Below, piece after piece: positions 25,939 through 35,750 of a stretch of DNA of 64,000 bases (positions are counted from its first letter, which is position 1; every line of letters starts with the position of its first letter). A program made the translations under genes and the position numbers. The DNA comes from CAVSNH01 sp963729275 (GTDB lineage Bacteria > Actinomycetota > Acidimicrobiia > Acidimicrobiales > RAAP-2): NCBI GenBank assembly GCA_963729275.1, contig CAVSNH010000004.1, positions 620,001 through 684,000 of the forward strand. Direction: 5' to 3'. The notes beneath the pieces were generated by a model. It made no database searches, was not told where the DNA came from, and worked only from the letters and a program-made list of their open reading frames with translations.

Positions 25939-27894
25939 TCAGGCCAGCCGATCGGCGCCGATCCCCCAGAGCCGTTCGGCCAGGCCCGACGCCCGCGCTA
26001 CCGGATGGCCGACGGCGGCCCGGACCGAGTCCTCGCCTGCCACCACCGTCAGCTGATCCCGGGCCCGGGTGACCCCGGTGTAGAGCAACTCGCGAGTGAG
26101 AATCGGAGACTCGGCGTCGGGCAGGACGATGACGGCGTGGGAGAACTCGGACCCCTGCGACTTGTGGATGGTCATGGCCCACCACTCGTCGACTTGGTCG
26201 AACTGGGCCGGGGCCAGCAGCCGGACCCTCTCCCCATCGCGCATGGCCACTGCCAGTCGTCCATCGTCCTCGACGGTCACGCCCACGTCCCCGTTGAACA
26301 GCCGGTTGACCGGGTCGTTGGCCGTGACCATGATCGGACGGCCGAGGTACCAGCGACGCCGTCCCCTCACCCATGTCTGGCCGAGGACGGCGGCCCGGAT
26401 ACGGTCGCTCCAGGCGCTGCGACCGGAGGGGCCGCGGCGGACGGCACAGAGGACCTTCGCCCGCGCACCTAGGTCGAGGGCCTCGGCCGCGTCGCCCAGG
26501 CTGGCCGCAGCCACCATGTCCACTCCGTAGGCCACGACCTCGGCCGCTACCGCGTCGACGTCCGCCGTATCCTCGGGCCGAACCCAGCGGACGTCGGCTG
26601 CGCCCGAGTCGAGGAGCTCGACCGCGTCATCCGCCCGCCCCTCCCGGATGGCCATGGCCAAGGAGGCGATTCCCGAGTCAGCCGCGTATCGATGGACCTG
26701 GTCGAGGACAGTGACTCGCCCAGCCAGCACCCCCTCGGCCATGGCCGGGCGCTCGCCCGCACTCCCCGCGTCCCCGTCGGCGTGGTCCGGCCCGACCAAG
26801 TCGCTCATGACCGTGCCCGCCTCGATGCTCGTCAACTGCGACGGGTCTCCCACCAGGAGCAGCCGAGCGTCGGGGCGCAGCGCGCTCACCAATGCTGCCA
26901 GCAGCGAAAGGGACACCATGGACGTCTCGTCGACGATCACCAGGTCGTGGGGCAGAGGGTGATGTCGATCGTGGAGGAAGGTGGCGTCCCCCCGAGCTCC
27001 GAGGAGGCGATGGAGCGTGACCGCGGGGGCGGCCATCAGTTGCTCGGCCAGTGCGCTGTCGATGGCGCCGGCTCGGGCCAGCCCGCCGACGGCGGAGGCC
27101 ACGGCCTCGCTCATACGGTTGGCCGCCTTGCCCGTCGGGGCGGCGAGGGCGACCGATGGCCGCCGGCCCTCTCGGGCCTCCGACAAGAAGGAGGCGGCCA
27201 GCACCCGGGCCACCGTGTGCGTCTTACCCGTCCCCGGCCCGCCGGCGATGATCGAGATTCGCTGGCGCAGTCCCCGAAGGGCGGCCAGCCGCTGGCGGTC
27301 GGGGCGCCTCCCCTGCCCGGCGAGACGCATTTCACCGGAGCTGCCGGCCACCGCGCCGTCCGCCTCGCCGAAGAGAAGGTCGAGCAGGTGCTCGTCGGCT
27401 GCATCGTCGAGGGTCGGGAGCCCGGTGACGTCGGGATCGTGCCCGTCCTGACCGCGGCGGCGAAGTTCCTCGGCGACCTGCAGCTCGTCGAGCCACAGGC
27501 GCTGCAGGTAAAGCCGGCCCCGGTCCCACACCAGGGGGAGCAAGGGCTGGCGGTCACCGCCTTCGGCGTCGGCCACGAGCGGTGACGACCGAAGGACTCG
27601 TTCCCAGGGCTCGGGTGCGGGCCACGGCAGCTGGTTCACCGCGGGAGCATCCCCGTCGGCCGCCACCACCGGCAGGGCGACGGCGGAGAGCGACGTGCAG
27701 ACATGACCGAAGCGAGGGGCGCGAGCGGCGAGGGCCAGGGCGACCGCGACCTCCTCCTCGATGCCGAGATGGCGTCTGGCCACGCTCGCCACGAGGTGGA
27801 CCTCGTAGTGGTCGAAGATGCCGGCCGCCACGTACGGCGCCAACGGCGCGGCCCCCGGCGGCATCCGGGTCGGCGGCACGTCCGCCGTCACCAT
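25939..27894 (-). CDS. recD: exodeoxyribonuclease V subunit RecD
   Basis: 651 residues. The 5'-3' helicase of RecBCD. Walker A GGPGTGKT at 218-225, APTGKAANRM after it, VDETSMV at 321-327, GDPSQLTSIEAG, and the C-terminal motifs MTIHKSQGSEF and LLYTGVTRAR. The ATG overlaps the last base of the recB stop (TGATG), the tightest possible coupling; a GTG one codon earlier is an alternative. N-terminal 180 residues are the RecD-specific domain. Acts on double-strand DNA ends for recombination repair and degradation of foreign linear DNA. Confidence 0.92.
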   Translation of the reverse strand: MVTADVPPTRMPPGAAPLAPYVAAGIFDHYEVHLVASVARRHLGIEEEVAVALALAARAPRFGHVCTSLSAVALPVVAADGDAPAVNQLPWPAPEPWERVLRSSPLVADAEGGDRQPLLPLVWDRGRLYLQRLWLDELQVAEELRRRGQDGHDPDVTGLPTLDDAADEHLLDLLFGEADGAVAGSSGEMRLAGQGRRPDRQRLAALRGLRQRISIIAGGPGTGKTHTVARVLAASFLSEAREGRRPSVALAAPTGKAANRMSEAVASAVGGLARAGAIDSALAEQLMAAPAVTLHRLLGARGDATFLHDRHHPLPHDLVIVDETSMVSLSLLAALVSALRPDARLLLVGDPSQLTSIEAGTVMSDLVGPDHADGDAGSAGERPAMAEGVLAGRVTVLDQVHRYAADSGIASLAMAIREGRADDAVELLDSGAADVRWVRPEDTADVDAVAAEVVAYGVDMVAAASLGDAAEALDLGARAKVLCAVRRGPSGRSAWSDRIRAAVLGQTWVRGRRRWYLGRPIMVTANDPVNRLFNGDVGVTVEDDGRLAVAMRDGERVRLLAPAQFDQVDEWWAMTIHKSQGSEFSHAVIVLPDAESPILTRELLYTGVTRARDQLTVVAGEDSVRAAVGHPVARASGLAERLWGIGADRLA

Positions 27895-30800
27895 CACGCC
27901 ACCGCCGCCACGAGCGCGCCGTCGAGGAGGTCACTCAGTCGCTCGACCACTTGGGGAGGGACGGTCCACGAGAACACGCCGTTGGCCACTCCGTCAACCG
28001 ATGCTCCACCGTCCATGCCCCGGACGAACAAGTAGGCGGTGCCACCCAGATGGCGGTCGGGCCGGTAGCCGGGGAGCCGCCACCGGAGATACCGGTGCAG
28101 GGCCACACAGTAGAGCAACGCCTGGAGTGGGTAGTCGTGCTCGACCATGGCTGCAGCCATCCGGTCGGGTAGGTAGTCGGCCGCGGTCGCAACATGGCCG
28201 GGTGCGTGCAGTGCGTTGGTCTTGTAGTCGGCGATGACGAATCGGGGGTGACCGTCCGCACCCGTCACCCGGGCCACCAGGTCGATGGAGCCGGTGAGAT
28301 TGCCGCCCAGCACGAGATCGTGTGATCCGTCGGACAAGGCCTCGGCCCAAAGCCAGAAGGGATCACCGGCCGGAAGGCCCTGGCGGACGACCTCGCCCAA
28401 CGCCCTCGTCGTCGGCAGCCGGCCCGCCGTCCCGAGGCGAAGATCGAAGTCGAGCTCGCAGAGTCGGTCGGCAGCTCCGATGTCCACCAGTCGGCGGTTC
28501 TCAAATGACGCGCCGAGAGGACTGTCGAGGGCCGTGCGCATGCCGGCGATGAGCCGCGATCGACCCGAGAGGGCCGGTTCGTCACTCTCGCACTCCGGTG
28601 CCGTGGCCAGCTCCACCGGACGGCGGGCCACGCAAATGTCGGTGGCCTCGCCGAGGGCGGCATCGAGATCGGCTGCCTGCCAGTCGACGCGTTCGAGAAC
28701 CGAGTGCACGAGGGTGCCGAAGGCGGTGCCACCCATCAGGTTGGCCATCGGGTTCACGCCAGCCACGCCGGTCGTCGACTCTGGCGGGGGCCCGCCATCG
28801 ACGAACACCTCCTCCTCGTCGAGGTCGAACTCGACCTCGTCGGAGGCGCCGGCGTCGGACAGCGAGTCGTCGGCCGGGTCGGCCAGCTCGGCGGCGGCTC
28901 GGTTCACGATGGCGGAGAACGACCAGCGCTGGTATCGGCGGTCGATCGCCGGCGCCACCCTCACCTCGAGGTCGTTCCTCGCCGTCGGGGCTGCAGTGTC
29001 CTGCCACGGCTCGACCTCAATGGCGGCGCCCATCACCTCGGCCGCCATGGCGCCGACATGGCGGCCGTTGGCTGCCTTCACCATGGGCTCCAAACAGTCC
29101 ACGATCTCACTCCCGTTGGGGACGGACACGCGGTGGGACGAAAACCGCTCGACGTCAATGTGTCCATCAGCGCGAGCGAAGAGCAGGCGGGCCAGGGCCG
29201 AGCATTCGCTGGCCTGGGTGCGTGCCCACCAGACGAGGTTCAGGTGCTGGGCTCGGGTGAGGGCGACATAGAGGGTGCGCAGGCGCTCGCCCTCCGACTC
29301 GCGGTCGACGAGGCCCTCGCGAACCGTGCCCGCCCCGGGTTCGGGGTAGTCGCGATAGTCCTTCTTTCCGGCGGTCAGATCGATCGTTCGCCGCCCACTG
29401 CCCGGTTCGAGATACTCCCGCGATGGGAAGCTCGGCTCCCACCACAACATGGGCAAGCACACGACGGGGAACTCGAGCCCTTTGGCCGTCCATGTGGTCA
29501 TCACCTGCACGCAGTCGGCATCGCTCTCGAGGCGCCGGGCGGTGAGGTCCTCGTCCACGTCGATGATGGCATCGCCCTCTTCGGAGGGATCAGGCTCCTC
29601 CTCGAGGCAGGCGAGCAAGGTGGCCGGACCGCTCCGTCCCCCCGAGGTCGCCGACCCCAGCAATTCGGTGAGGTGGTCGAGGTCGGTCACGTTGCGGTCG
29701 CCGTCGGCCCGGGCGAGGAGGCGGCTGACCACGCCACTGTCGGAGCGGATACGGGTCAGTACCGCGGCGACTGGCTCCGCGCCCAGGGCATCGGCCCAGG
29801 CCCGTAGGCGTTCCTGCAGCCCGCCGAGGTCGTCGTCGGGATCATCGTCGCCGGCATCGGCCACCTGCTCGGCCGTCCACCCCCCAAACCAGGAGAGCGC
29901 GGCCAGGCGCACACGGCTCAAGTCAGAGGGTCGCTCCATGGCGTGTAGCAGCCATCGCAGTTGGGTGGCCGCCTCCGACTCCAGCACGCTGCCGGCCCGC
30001 CGCACGACCGCCGGGATCCCCACGTCGCGGAGGGTCGATTGCACATCGAGCGCGTCCTGGTTCCTCGGGACGAGCACGGCGATGTGCTCGGGCCGCACGG
30101 CCCCGCCCGGGCCCCTGCCCTCGGCCTCGGGCAGCCGACCACCCTCGAGGAGCGTTCGCAGCGACCTGGCCAGGTCCCAGAGGATGGCCCCCTTGGCCGC
30201 GGCGATGCGGACCCGTTCGTCGTGCCGGGAGTCCCGAGGGATGTCCTCCCCTACGGCCAGGCGAAGGGTGAGAGCGGGCAGTGGTTCACCTCTGGCATCG
30301 AACATTCGACGGGGGCAATGAGTCGGTGATGCTTCGACCGGCTGGAAATCGATGCCCTCACCGAAACTGGCGCCGGTCATGAGGGCGGAGAGGGCATCCA
30401 GCAAGGCTTCGTCCGACCGCCAGTTGGTGGCCAGGACCTGCCGCACGGTGGCCGGGTCGTCGACGGCGCGCCGATAGGTGTGGACGTCGGCACCCCGGAA
30501 CCCGTAGATGGACTGCTTCGGGTCTCCGACCAGAACGAGGGTATTGCGGCTGTCGGCTCTTCCGAACAGCCGGGAGAAGATGTCCCACTGCACGGGATCG
30601 GTGTCCTGGAACTCGTCGATGAGCACCACCCGGTAGCGGGCGCTCAGATAGCGAGCGGCGCTGGCACCGATCGACGGATCGAGCAGGACGTTGCGAAAGC
30701 GAGTGAGCACGTCGTCGAAGCTGAGCCGGCCTGTATCCCGCCGCCGCCTGTCGGCCAGCCCGGCCGATCGCCGGACGAGCTCCGCCAGCACGCCGAGCTC

Positions 30801-31439
30801 GGGTGGGGCGCCGGGGTCGTGCACCGCCGGAAAGAGGGCGAGGTCGGGGCGCCCGTCGAACTGGTCGACAATCCGGAGGAGGGCCTCGAGGTCGGGGAGG
30901 CCGCGTCGAGCTTCGGGTCCCACCGCCGCCCCAGCCAGCGCGTCGACGCACGCCTCACGCAAGACGGCGCGGTGGTCGGAGAGGATGCGGTCGGTCGGCT
31001 CGGCGCCGGACCCGGTGCCGAGGGCGGCCCGCACCTGGAAGGCGAACCCATGGATGGTGGTCACGGTGGCCGCGTCGAACTCGGTCACCGCCTGCTGCAA
31101 CCGTCGGGTGCGCTCGGCGCAGTCGTCCGCGGCCAGATGGACGGCCAGCCGATCGAGGTCGGTGTCGGACCCTGGCGATCCCGACGCCAATAACTCCGCG
31201 GTGTCGACGAGGCGCTGTCGCACCTTGGCCCGCAGCTCGTTGGCGGCGGCCCGGGTGAAGGTGACGATGAGCAGCTCCGAGGCGGTGACGTCATCCTCGG
31301 CGACGAAGCGGGTGGCCAGGGTGGCCAAGGCGTGCGTCTTGCCCGTCCCCGCGCTGGCCTCGATGGCGGTCCGGCCTCGGGGCAACGGGCCAAGGGGTTC
31401 GAAGTTGGCGGCAGTGGGGGCGGCGCTTAGCTGGTTCAC
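27894..31439 (-). CDS. recB: exodeoxyribonuclease V subunit RecB
   Basis: 1181 residues, matching the usual length of RecB. Walker A EASAGTGKT ends at about residue 35; FTRAAANELR, LIDEFQDTDPVQ, VGDPKQSIYGFRGAD and LYVALTRAQ mark the 3'-5' helicase. The C-terminal nuclease is intact: Asp1053 in GSIDLV, Asp1071 and Lys1073 in ADYKTNAL. I start at GTG 31439 because GAGG lies 8 bases before it and the protein then begins MNQLSAAP just ahead of the Walker A domain; the open frame continues upstream into recC. Gap to the recC stop is 22 bp. Confidence 0.92.
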   Translation of the reverse strand: MNQLSAAPTAANFEPLGPLPRGRTAIEASAGTGKTHALATLATRFVAEDDVTASELLIVTFTRAAANELRAKVRQRLVDTAELLASGSPGSDTDLDRLAVHLAADDCAERTRRLQQAVTEFDAATVTTIHGFAFQVRAALGTGSGAEPTDRILSDHRAVLREACVDALAGAAVGPEARRGLPDLEALLRIVDQFDGRPDLALFPAVHDPGAPPELGVLAELVRRSAGLADRRRRDTGRLSFDDVLTRFRNVLLDPSIGASAARYLSARYRVVLIDEFQDTDPVQWDIFSRLFGRADSRNTLVLVGDPKQSIYGFRGADVHTYRRAVDDPATVRQVLATNWRSDEALLDALSALMTGASFGEGIDFQPVEASPTHCPRRMFDARGEPLPALTLRLAVGEDIPRDSRHDERVRIAAAKGAILWDLARSLRTLLEGGRLPEAEGRGPGGAVRPEHIAVLVPRNQDALDVQSTLRDVGIPAVVRRAGSVLESEAATQLRWLLHAMERPSDLSRVRLAALSWFGGWTAEQVADAGDDDPDDDLGGLQERLRAWADALGAEPVAAVLTRIRSDSGVVSRLLARADGDRNVTDLDHLTELLGSATSGGRSGPATLLACLEEEPDPSEEGDAIIDVDEDLTARRLESDADCVQVMTTWTAKGLEFPVVCLPMLWWEPSFPSREYLEPGSGRRTIDLTAGKKDYRDYPEPGAGTVREGLVDRESEGERLRTLYVALTRAQHLNLVWWARTQASECSALARLLFARADGHIDVERFSSHRVSVPNGSEIVDCLEPMVKAANGRHVGAMAAEVMGAAIEVEPWQDTAAPTARNDLEVRVAPAIDRRYQRWSFSAIVNRAAAELADPADDSLSDAGASDEVEFDLDEEEVFVDGGPPPESTTGVAGVNPMANLMGGTAFGTLVHSVLERVDWQAADLDAALGEATDICVARRPVELATAPECESDEPALSGRSRLIAGMRTALDSPLGASFENRRLVDIGAADRLCELDFDLRLGTAGRLPTTRALGEVVRQGLPAGDPFWLWAEALSDGSHDLVLGGNLTGSIDLVARVTGADGHPRFVIADYKTNALHAPGHVATAADYLPDRMAAAMVEHDYPLQALLYCVALHRYLRWRLPGYRPDRHLGGTAYLFVRGMDGGASVDGVANGVFSWTVPPQVVERLSDLLDGALVAAVA

Positions 31440-31461
31440 GGCGCCGACCTCGAAGGAATCG

Positions 31462-34400
31462 TCATCGACCGCCGGTGTCCTCTTGTGGCTCACTGCGCCG
31501 CTCGTGCAGGGAGGAGGCGACCGTGACGTAGAGCGCTCGGGCGAGTCGCCGTGCCCGCGACGACTCGGAGCCCGACCCGGGATCTCCCGGGCGCCACGGC
31601 AGGGCCAGGATGTCCTCGACATCACAGCGCCCATGGACGAGCTCGACAGCGGCGCTCTCGCCTTCTCCCTTTCCGGCCGGGGAGCCGGGGTAGGACCGCC
31701 AGATCGCCGCCATATTGCTACCCGGCTTGAAACAGAGCGCGGCGGAAAGCTTCGGGAACAGGGGCAACGGCTCGACCGTCCCCCGGCGATAGAGGGCGAC
31801 GGCGAGGTCCAGGCACTCCCGCGGCGTCGGCGGGTCCTTGGCCGGCGGAGCCAGCCGGTAGTCGAGGGCTACGACGTCGCCCGCCTTCTGGCCGCGGCAG
31901 ACAACCACCGAGCGCCAGGTGTTGACCGGGTGGGCGACACTCAGTGCCATGACATCGAGCCAGGCCCGAACCCGCTGGCTCGACTTCTCCCGCGAGTAGG
32001 TGACGCGCGCCGTGCCGGGATCGCCCGAGACCAAGGCCAGCGGGATGGAGCCCACGATCCTCGCGTCCTCGGAGAGCCGGATGTCGATGTCGACCGAGGG
32101 CAGCCGACCGGTTCCGACCCCCAGCCGGCTCGCCGCCTCGACGAGATCGTCCACTTGGGCCACGACGTCGTCCAGTACCTGATCGCCGAGCGAGCCGGGG
32201 GGGACCGTCCCACAGCCCCGCTCGTAGGCCATCCAGGCCTCAACCGAGAGACCCTCCATATAGGCGCGAAGCAGCCGATCCCCGAGCTGCCACTTGTCCA
32301 GGCCGCCGAGATGCACGGGCAGCGTCGTTTCGGGCCGGTCGCTCGACCGCGGCATGTGCACGCCGAGCCGCTGCCGCAGGAAGGCAGCGGTGGGATCCTC
32401 GAAGAAGGCCTGGAGGTCGGCGAGGTCGATGATGTCGTCGTCCATCGGCAGCAAGGGCTCGGGCAGGAAGGCCTCTTTCTCCCGCTGACGGTGGCGACGA
32501 GCGCGTGCCCCCTCGAGGTCACCGGTGGCGAAGCTCCACCGGATCCCATCGACGAGACCGCCGTCGAGAAAGCACCGGTCGTCGAAGGGGTGGCAGGGAT
32601 GATCGACCTCGAGGCAACCTGCCGCCTCGGCGCGGTGCGATGGGCTCACCGCCCCGAGCACGGACTCGCGCAGCTCGGCCACGGCCACCGCCGCAGGAAC
32701 CTCCTGGTTGGTGCGCGGGTTGTGGCCGTCACGGATGACGAGGAGGTGGTCGTAGGCGGCCATCACAGCCTCGAGAAGGGATTGGCGGAGGTCGCCTCGC
32801 TTGTCACGGTCGCCCACCAGCGCCGGAGCCTGCACGAGGTCGTCACCGGCGGGATAGCCACCGGACAGTGCGGACTGGTCCATCCCGAGCAGGCACACCA
32901 CCCGGAACGGCACCCATCGGAGCGGGATCATGGATGTGACCGTGATCCCACCGCGGAAGAAGTCGTTGCGTCCGCGGCGGGCACCGAGGTGCTCGCCGAG
33001 CAACCGGCGGACGTCGACCCATCCCAACCGTACGGTCGACACCTGGTCGCCCCCGGCCGCGTCGAGGGCGTCGGCGAGGGCTCGCTCCACCACGTCGAGC
33101 TGCCACGCCGTCTCTGGTGCGGTGGCCATCAACGACCGCACCGCGTCCCGGACCATGGTCACCCATTCGGTCACCGGGCGGGTCGTGACCGTGGCCGACG
33201 CCAGTTCCTGCAACACCCAGATGGCCTCGGCCAGCCGTCCAGCACTGCTCACCGCGCCGCCCTCGATGGCGTAGGGCACCACGCCGCCTGACGCCATGGC
33301 CAAGTCGTCCGAGCCGACCACCGAGCCCATCAACAGGCGGTCGAGGGCCGCCTGCCAGGTGTTGGACGTCACCGACGTCGGGAGACCGAAGCGTCGGCGG
33401 TGATCCGGGTCGAGGCCCCAGCGGACTCGCGTGCCCACCACCCATCGGTCGATGGCCGCCACGTCGTCCTCGTCGAAGCCGAACCGCTGGCGGACAGGGT
33501 GGCGGGTGAGGAAGTCGACGACGGCCGGCGCCTCGAATCGACCCGATACGAGGTCGAGCATGGTCAGTGTGGCCTCGACTACCTCGTTGTCCGACCGGAC
33601 CGACTGGTCGACGATTCGGTAGCGGAGGGCCGGCGCGGCGTCGGTCACCGAGGTCGAGGCACCCGAGGCGTCGACAGCATCCGAAGCCGGGGCGGAAGGA
33701 CCGAGCACCGACTCGATGAGCGAGGCGAAACGATCGAGCGCTGGGCAGAGCACCACGATGTCCTCTTCCCGCAGCGACCGATCGTCGGCCAGCAGGTGGA
33801 GCACGGCATCGCGCAGCGCGGCCACCTGTCGCGCCGGTCCGTAACAGGCGTGGAACTGTACCGACCGGTCGCTCGATGACGGGTCGAAGTCCTGGGCGGG
33901 GGCCCAGTTGGCCGCAATGTCCGCCTGCAGGCGCCCGAGCAAGGTATTGGGCGTCTCCTCCTCACCCGGTCGACGGCCCACCCGCTCCGCGCTGGGGAGG
34001 CCTTGGGCCTCGGCATCGGCCAGGAGCACGGCCGTCTCCCGCTGCGGGCGCCCCCAGGACCGCAGCAACGGATGGGCGGCAACCGATGCCGAGCCGTCGT
34101 TCGCTCGCAGCCGTAACCCGTCGACGGTGGCACCGGCCGCCTTGAGCAGCTCTCGGGGGTCATAGGCAGCAGGCTCCAGCAGGAACAGGTGGACGTCGCG
34201 CGTCGTACCGACAGCCGACAGCAACTCGAGCACGTCGCCGGCCGGCAGCAGGCTGAAGCCGAAGAGGAGGAGGCGGGGAGGCAGTTCGAGCTGGATCCCT
34301 CCCTCCCGCACCCGCTCGAGGAGGCCCGGCCACCGCTCGGGAGCGCTCGACTGGCCGATCACCTGGCGCACAGCCCGCCAGAGCCGTGGCTGCCAGATCA

Positions 34401-34902
34401 TGTCAGCCTGGAGGGGAGCCCCCAACGCGTCGACGTCATGGCCCTCGGCCCATGCCCGCACCATGGCCGCGCGGTGGAGGTGGTAGCGATCGAAGTGATC
34501 AGCGATCTGGCGGGCCAGGCCGTAGCGGGAAGCGTCGCCGGGTCGCGGCACTCCCATCCGGGTGGCGCCCACCTCGTCGGCCAGCAGGGCGAGCACGGGC
34601 CATGCCAAACGTTGCGGCGACCACGGGTCTCGATCCGCATCGACGCCGTCGGCCTCGAGCACGGACCGGCGAAGCGAATCGGCGAAGGCGGGCTGGACGT
34701 TGGCGCAGATGCCGTCCGCTCGACCCGGCTGGGAGGAGCCCAGACGGGACGCCAATTCGAGCATCACCCACCGGCGCATGCCCTCCGACGGCGTGGCCAG
34801 CCATTCGGGGGTCAGCGGGTCGGGCGGTACCTCGTTCAGCACCTCGGCCAGGCGTGCGGCCAGGGGGCCAGCCCGGTCCGCGGCATAGCGGTGGAGCGTC
34901 AA
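31462..34902 (-). CDS. recC: exodeoxyribonuclease V subunit RecC
   Basis: 1146 residues. Scaffold subunit of RecBCD that reads Chi in other bacteria; it has a helicase-like fold without a working ATPase. Recognisable blocks include TPEWLATPSEGMRRW, PRLLLFGFSLLPAG, FHACYGPARQV and VCLLGMDQSALSGGYP. First gene of recC-recB-recD. It begins with TTG and no strong ribosome site; the next in-frame ATG would delete conserved N-terminal sequence, so TTG is preferred. Divergent from the membrane gene at 35109. Confidence 0.92.
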   Translation of the reverse strand: MTLHRYAADRAGPLAARLAEVLNEVPPDPLTPEWLATPSEGMRRWVMLELASRLGSSQPGRADGICANVQPAFADSLRRSVLEADGVDADRDPWSPQRLAWPVLALLADEVGATRMGVPRPGDASRYGLARQIADHFDRYHLHRAAMVRAWAEGHDVDALGAPLQADMIWQPRLWRAVRQVIGQSSAPERWPGLLERVREGGIQLELPPRLLLFGFSLLPAGDVLELLSAVGTTRDVHLFLLEPAAYDPRELLKAAGATVDGLRLRANDGSASVAAHPLLRSWGRPQRETAVLLADAEAQGLPSAERVGRRPGEEETPNTLLGRLQADIAANWAPAQDFDPSSSDRSVQFHACYGPARQVAALRDAVLHLLADDRSLREEDIVVLCPALDRFASLIESVLGPSAPASDAVDASGASTSVTDAAPALRYRIVDQSVRSDNEVVEATLTMLDLVSGRFEAPAVVDFLTRHPVRQRFGFDEDDVAAIDRWVVGTRVRWGLDPDHRRRFGLPTSVTSNTWQAALDRLLMGSVVGSDDLAMASGGVVPYAIEGGAVSSAGRLAEAIWVLQELASATVTTRPVTEWVTMVRDAVRSLMATAPETAWQLDVVERALADALDAAGGDQVSTVRLGWVDVRRLLGEHLGARRGRNDFFRGGITVTSMIPLRWVPFRVVCLLGMDQSALSGGYPAGDDLVQAPALVGDRDKRGDLRQSLLEAVMAAYDHLLVIRDGHNPRTNQEVPAAVAVAELRESVLGAVSPSHRAEAAGCLEVDHPCHPFDDRCFLDGGLVDGIRWSFATGDLEGARARRHRQREKEAFLPEPLLPMDDDIIDLADLQAFFEDPTAAFLRQRLGVHMPRSSDRPETTLPVHLGGLDKWQLGDRLLRAYMEGLSVEAWMAYERGCGTVPPGSLGDQVLDDVVAQVDDLVEAASRLGVGTGRLPSVDIDIRLSEDARIVGSIPLALVSGDPGTARVTYSREKSSQRVRAWLDVMALSVAHPVNTWRSVVVCRGQKAGDVVALDYRLAPPAKDPPTPRECLDLAVALYRRGTVEPLPLFPKLSAALCFKPGSNMAAIWRSYPGSPAGKGEGESAAVELVHGRCDVEDILALPWRPGDPGSGSESSRARRLARALYVTVASSLHERRSEPQEDTGGR

Positions 34903-35108
34903 GGGGGCCGACGCTATCCAGTCGGTGTGACAGGCGCGGAGAGGGGGGCGGGGGCGACCGCGAAGTCACCTTGGATCGGTCGAGCGGAAGTGGCGGAGGC
35001 AACGGAAGCGGTGGTTCCGGCTCTCCCGCCCCGACTCGGTAATCCAGCCGGTTGTTGCTTCGCCGTGGGAGGATTCGGGCCGGACGGGGGGGTTCGGAGG
35101 AGTGCAAA

Positions 35109-35708
35109 ATGAGCGATTTTTCTCAGGGTCCGGGTTGGTGGCAGGCCTCGGATGAGAAGTGGTATCCGCCGGATCTACACCCCGACCGCCAACCATCAGC
35201 GGCACCTCCGCCAACGACGCCAGCGTCGCCAACGTCGCCAACTGGATCGGCGCCCGGCCCTCTAGGAGCGTCGGGCGCGGCTCCTTCCTTTGCCTTCGAC
35301 CTCAAGCGATGGTCACTGCAAGACCGGATCTGCGGGATCGCCACCCTGGTGCTGTTCGTCGCCCTTTTCCTACCATGGTTCAGCTACAACCTCGTGTTCG
35401 TCTCCATCTCGGTGGACGGTCTTTGGCACGGATGGACCTATCTCGTGCTGTTGCTTTGCCTGGCCATAATGGCGTACCTCGTCGTGCGGGCCGGACTGAG
35501 GGAGATGCCCGCACTCCCCATGGCAGATGTGCAACTGCTCTTGATCGCCACCAGCGTGAACGCTCTCCTCGTTCTCCTGGCGTTCGTGTTCAAGCCGTCC
35601 GGATCGGCGTGGGACTTCGGTGCCGTTCTGGGGCTGATCGCGGCCATCGTGGCCTGGGTCCCATTCGCTCTGCTGTTCGCACGTTCTCGCGGAGCGTCAA
35701 CGCAGTAG
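35109..35708 (+). CDS. small four-helix membrane protein with N-terminal GWWQAS..KWYPP motif
   Basis: 199 residues. GGAGGAG stands 5 bases before the ATG. Residues 7-21 read GPGWWQASDEKWYPP, a short Trp-rich motif that I have seen on the N-termini of many otherwise unrelated proteins of Acidimicrobiia-type actinobacteria. A Pro/Ser/Thr-rich linker (about 22-65) leads to four membrane helices (about 75-97, 107-128, 139-158, 166-188). No enzymatic signature. Function unknown; the motif may be a recognition tag or a small domain like DUF2510. Convergent with the glycosyltransferase at 35751. Confidence 0.75.
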   Translation: MSDFSQGPGWWQASDEKWYPPDLHPDRQPSAAPPPTTPASPTSPTGSAPGPLGASGAAPSFAFDLKRWSLQDRICGIATLVLFVALFLPWFSYNLVFVSISVDGLWHGWTYLVLLLCLAIMAYLVVRAGLREMPALPMADVQLLLIATSVNALLVLLAFVFKPSGSAWDFGAVLGLIAAIVAWVPFALLFARSRGASTQ

Positions 35709-35750
35709 GCACCGACCGGCGCAGGAGGGGGATACCCGAACCGCTTCGCC

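Noticed and set aside
25699..26472. 257-codon plus-strand frame through the AT-rich spacer into recD
   Set aside because: Most of it is antisense to recD; the spacer part alone has no protein features.
30691..33291. 866-codon open frame on the plus strand across recB/recC
   Set aside because: Antisense to two clear genes; it is the third-position shadow expected at this GC content and shows no domain.
34189..35112. 307-codon plus-strand frame opposite the recC 5' end
   Set aside because: Antisense to recC; no domain, and the real plus-strand gene with a strong ribosome site starts at 35109.
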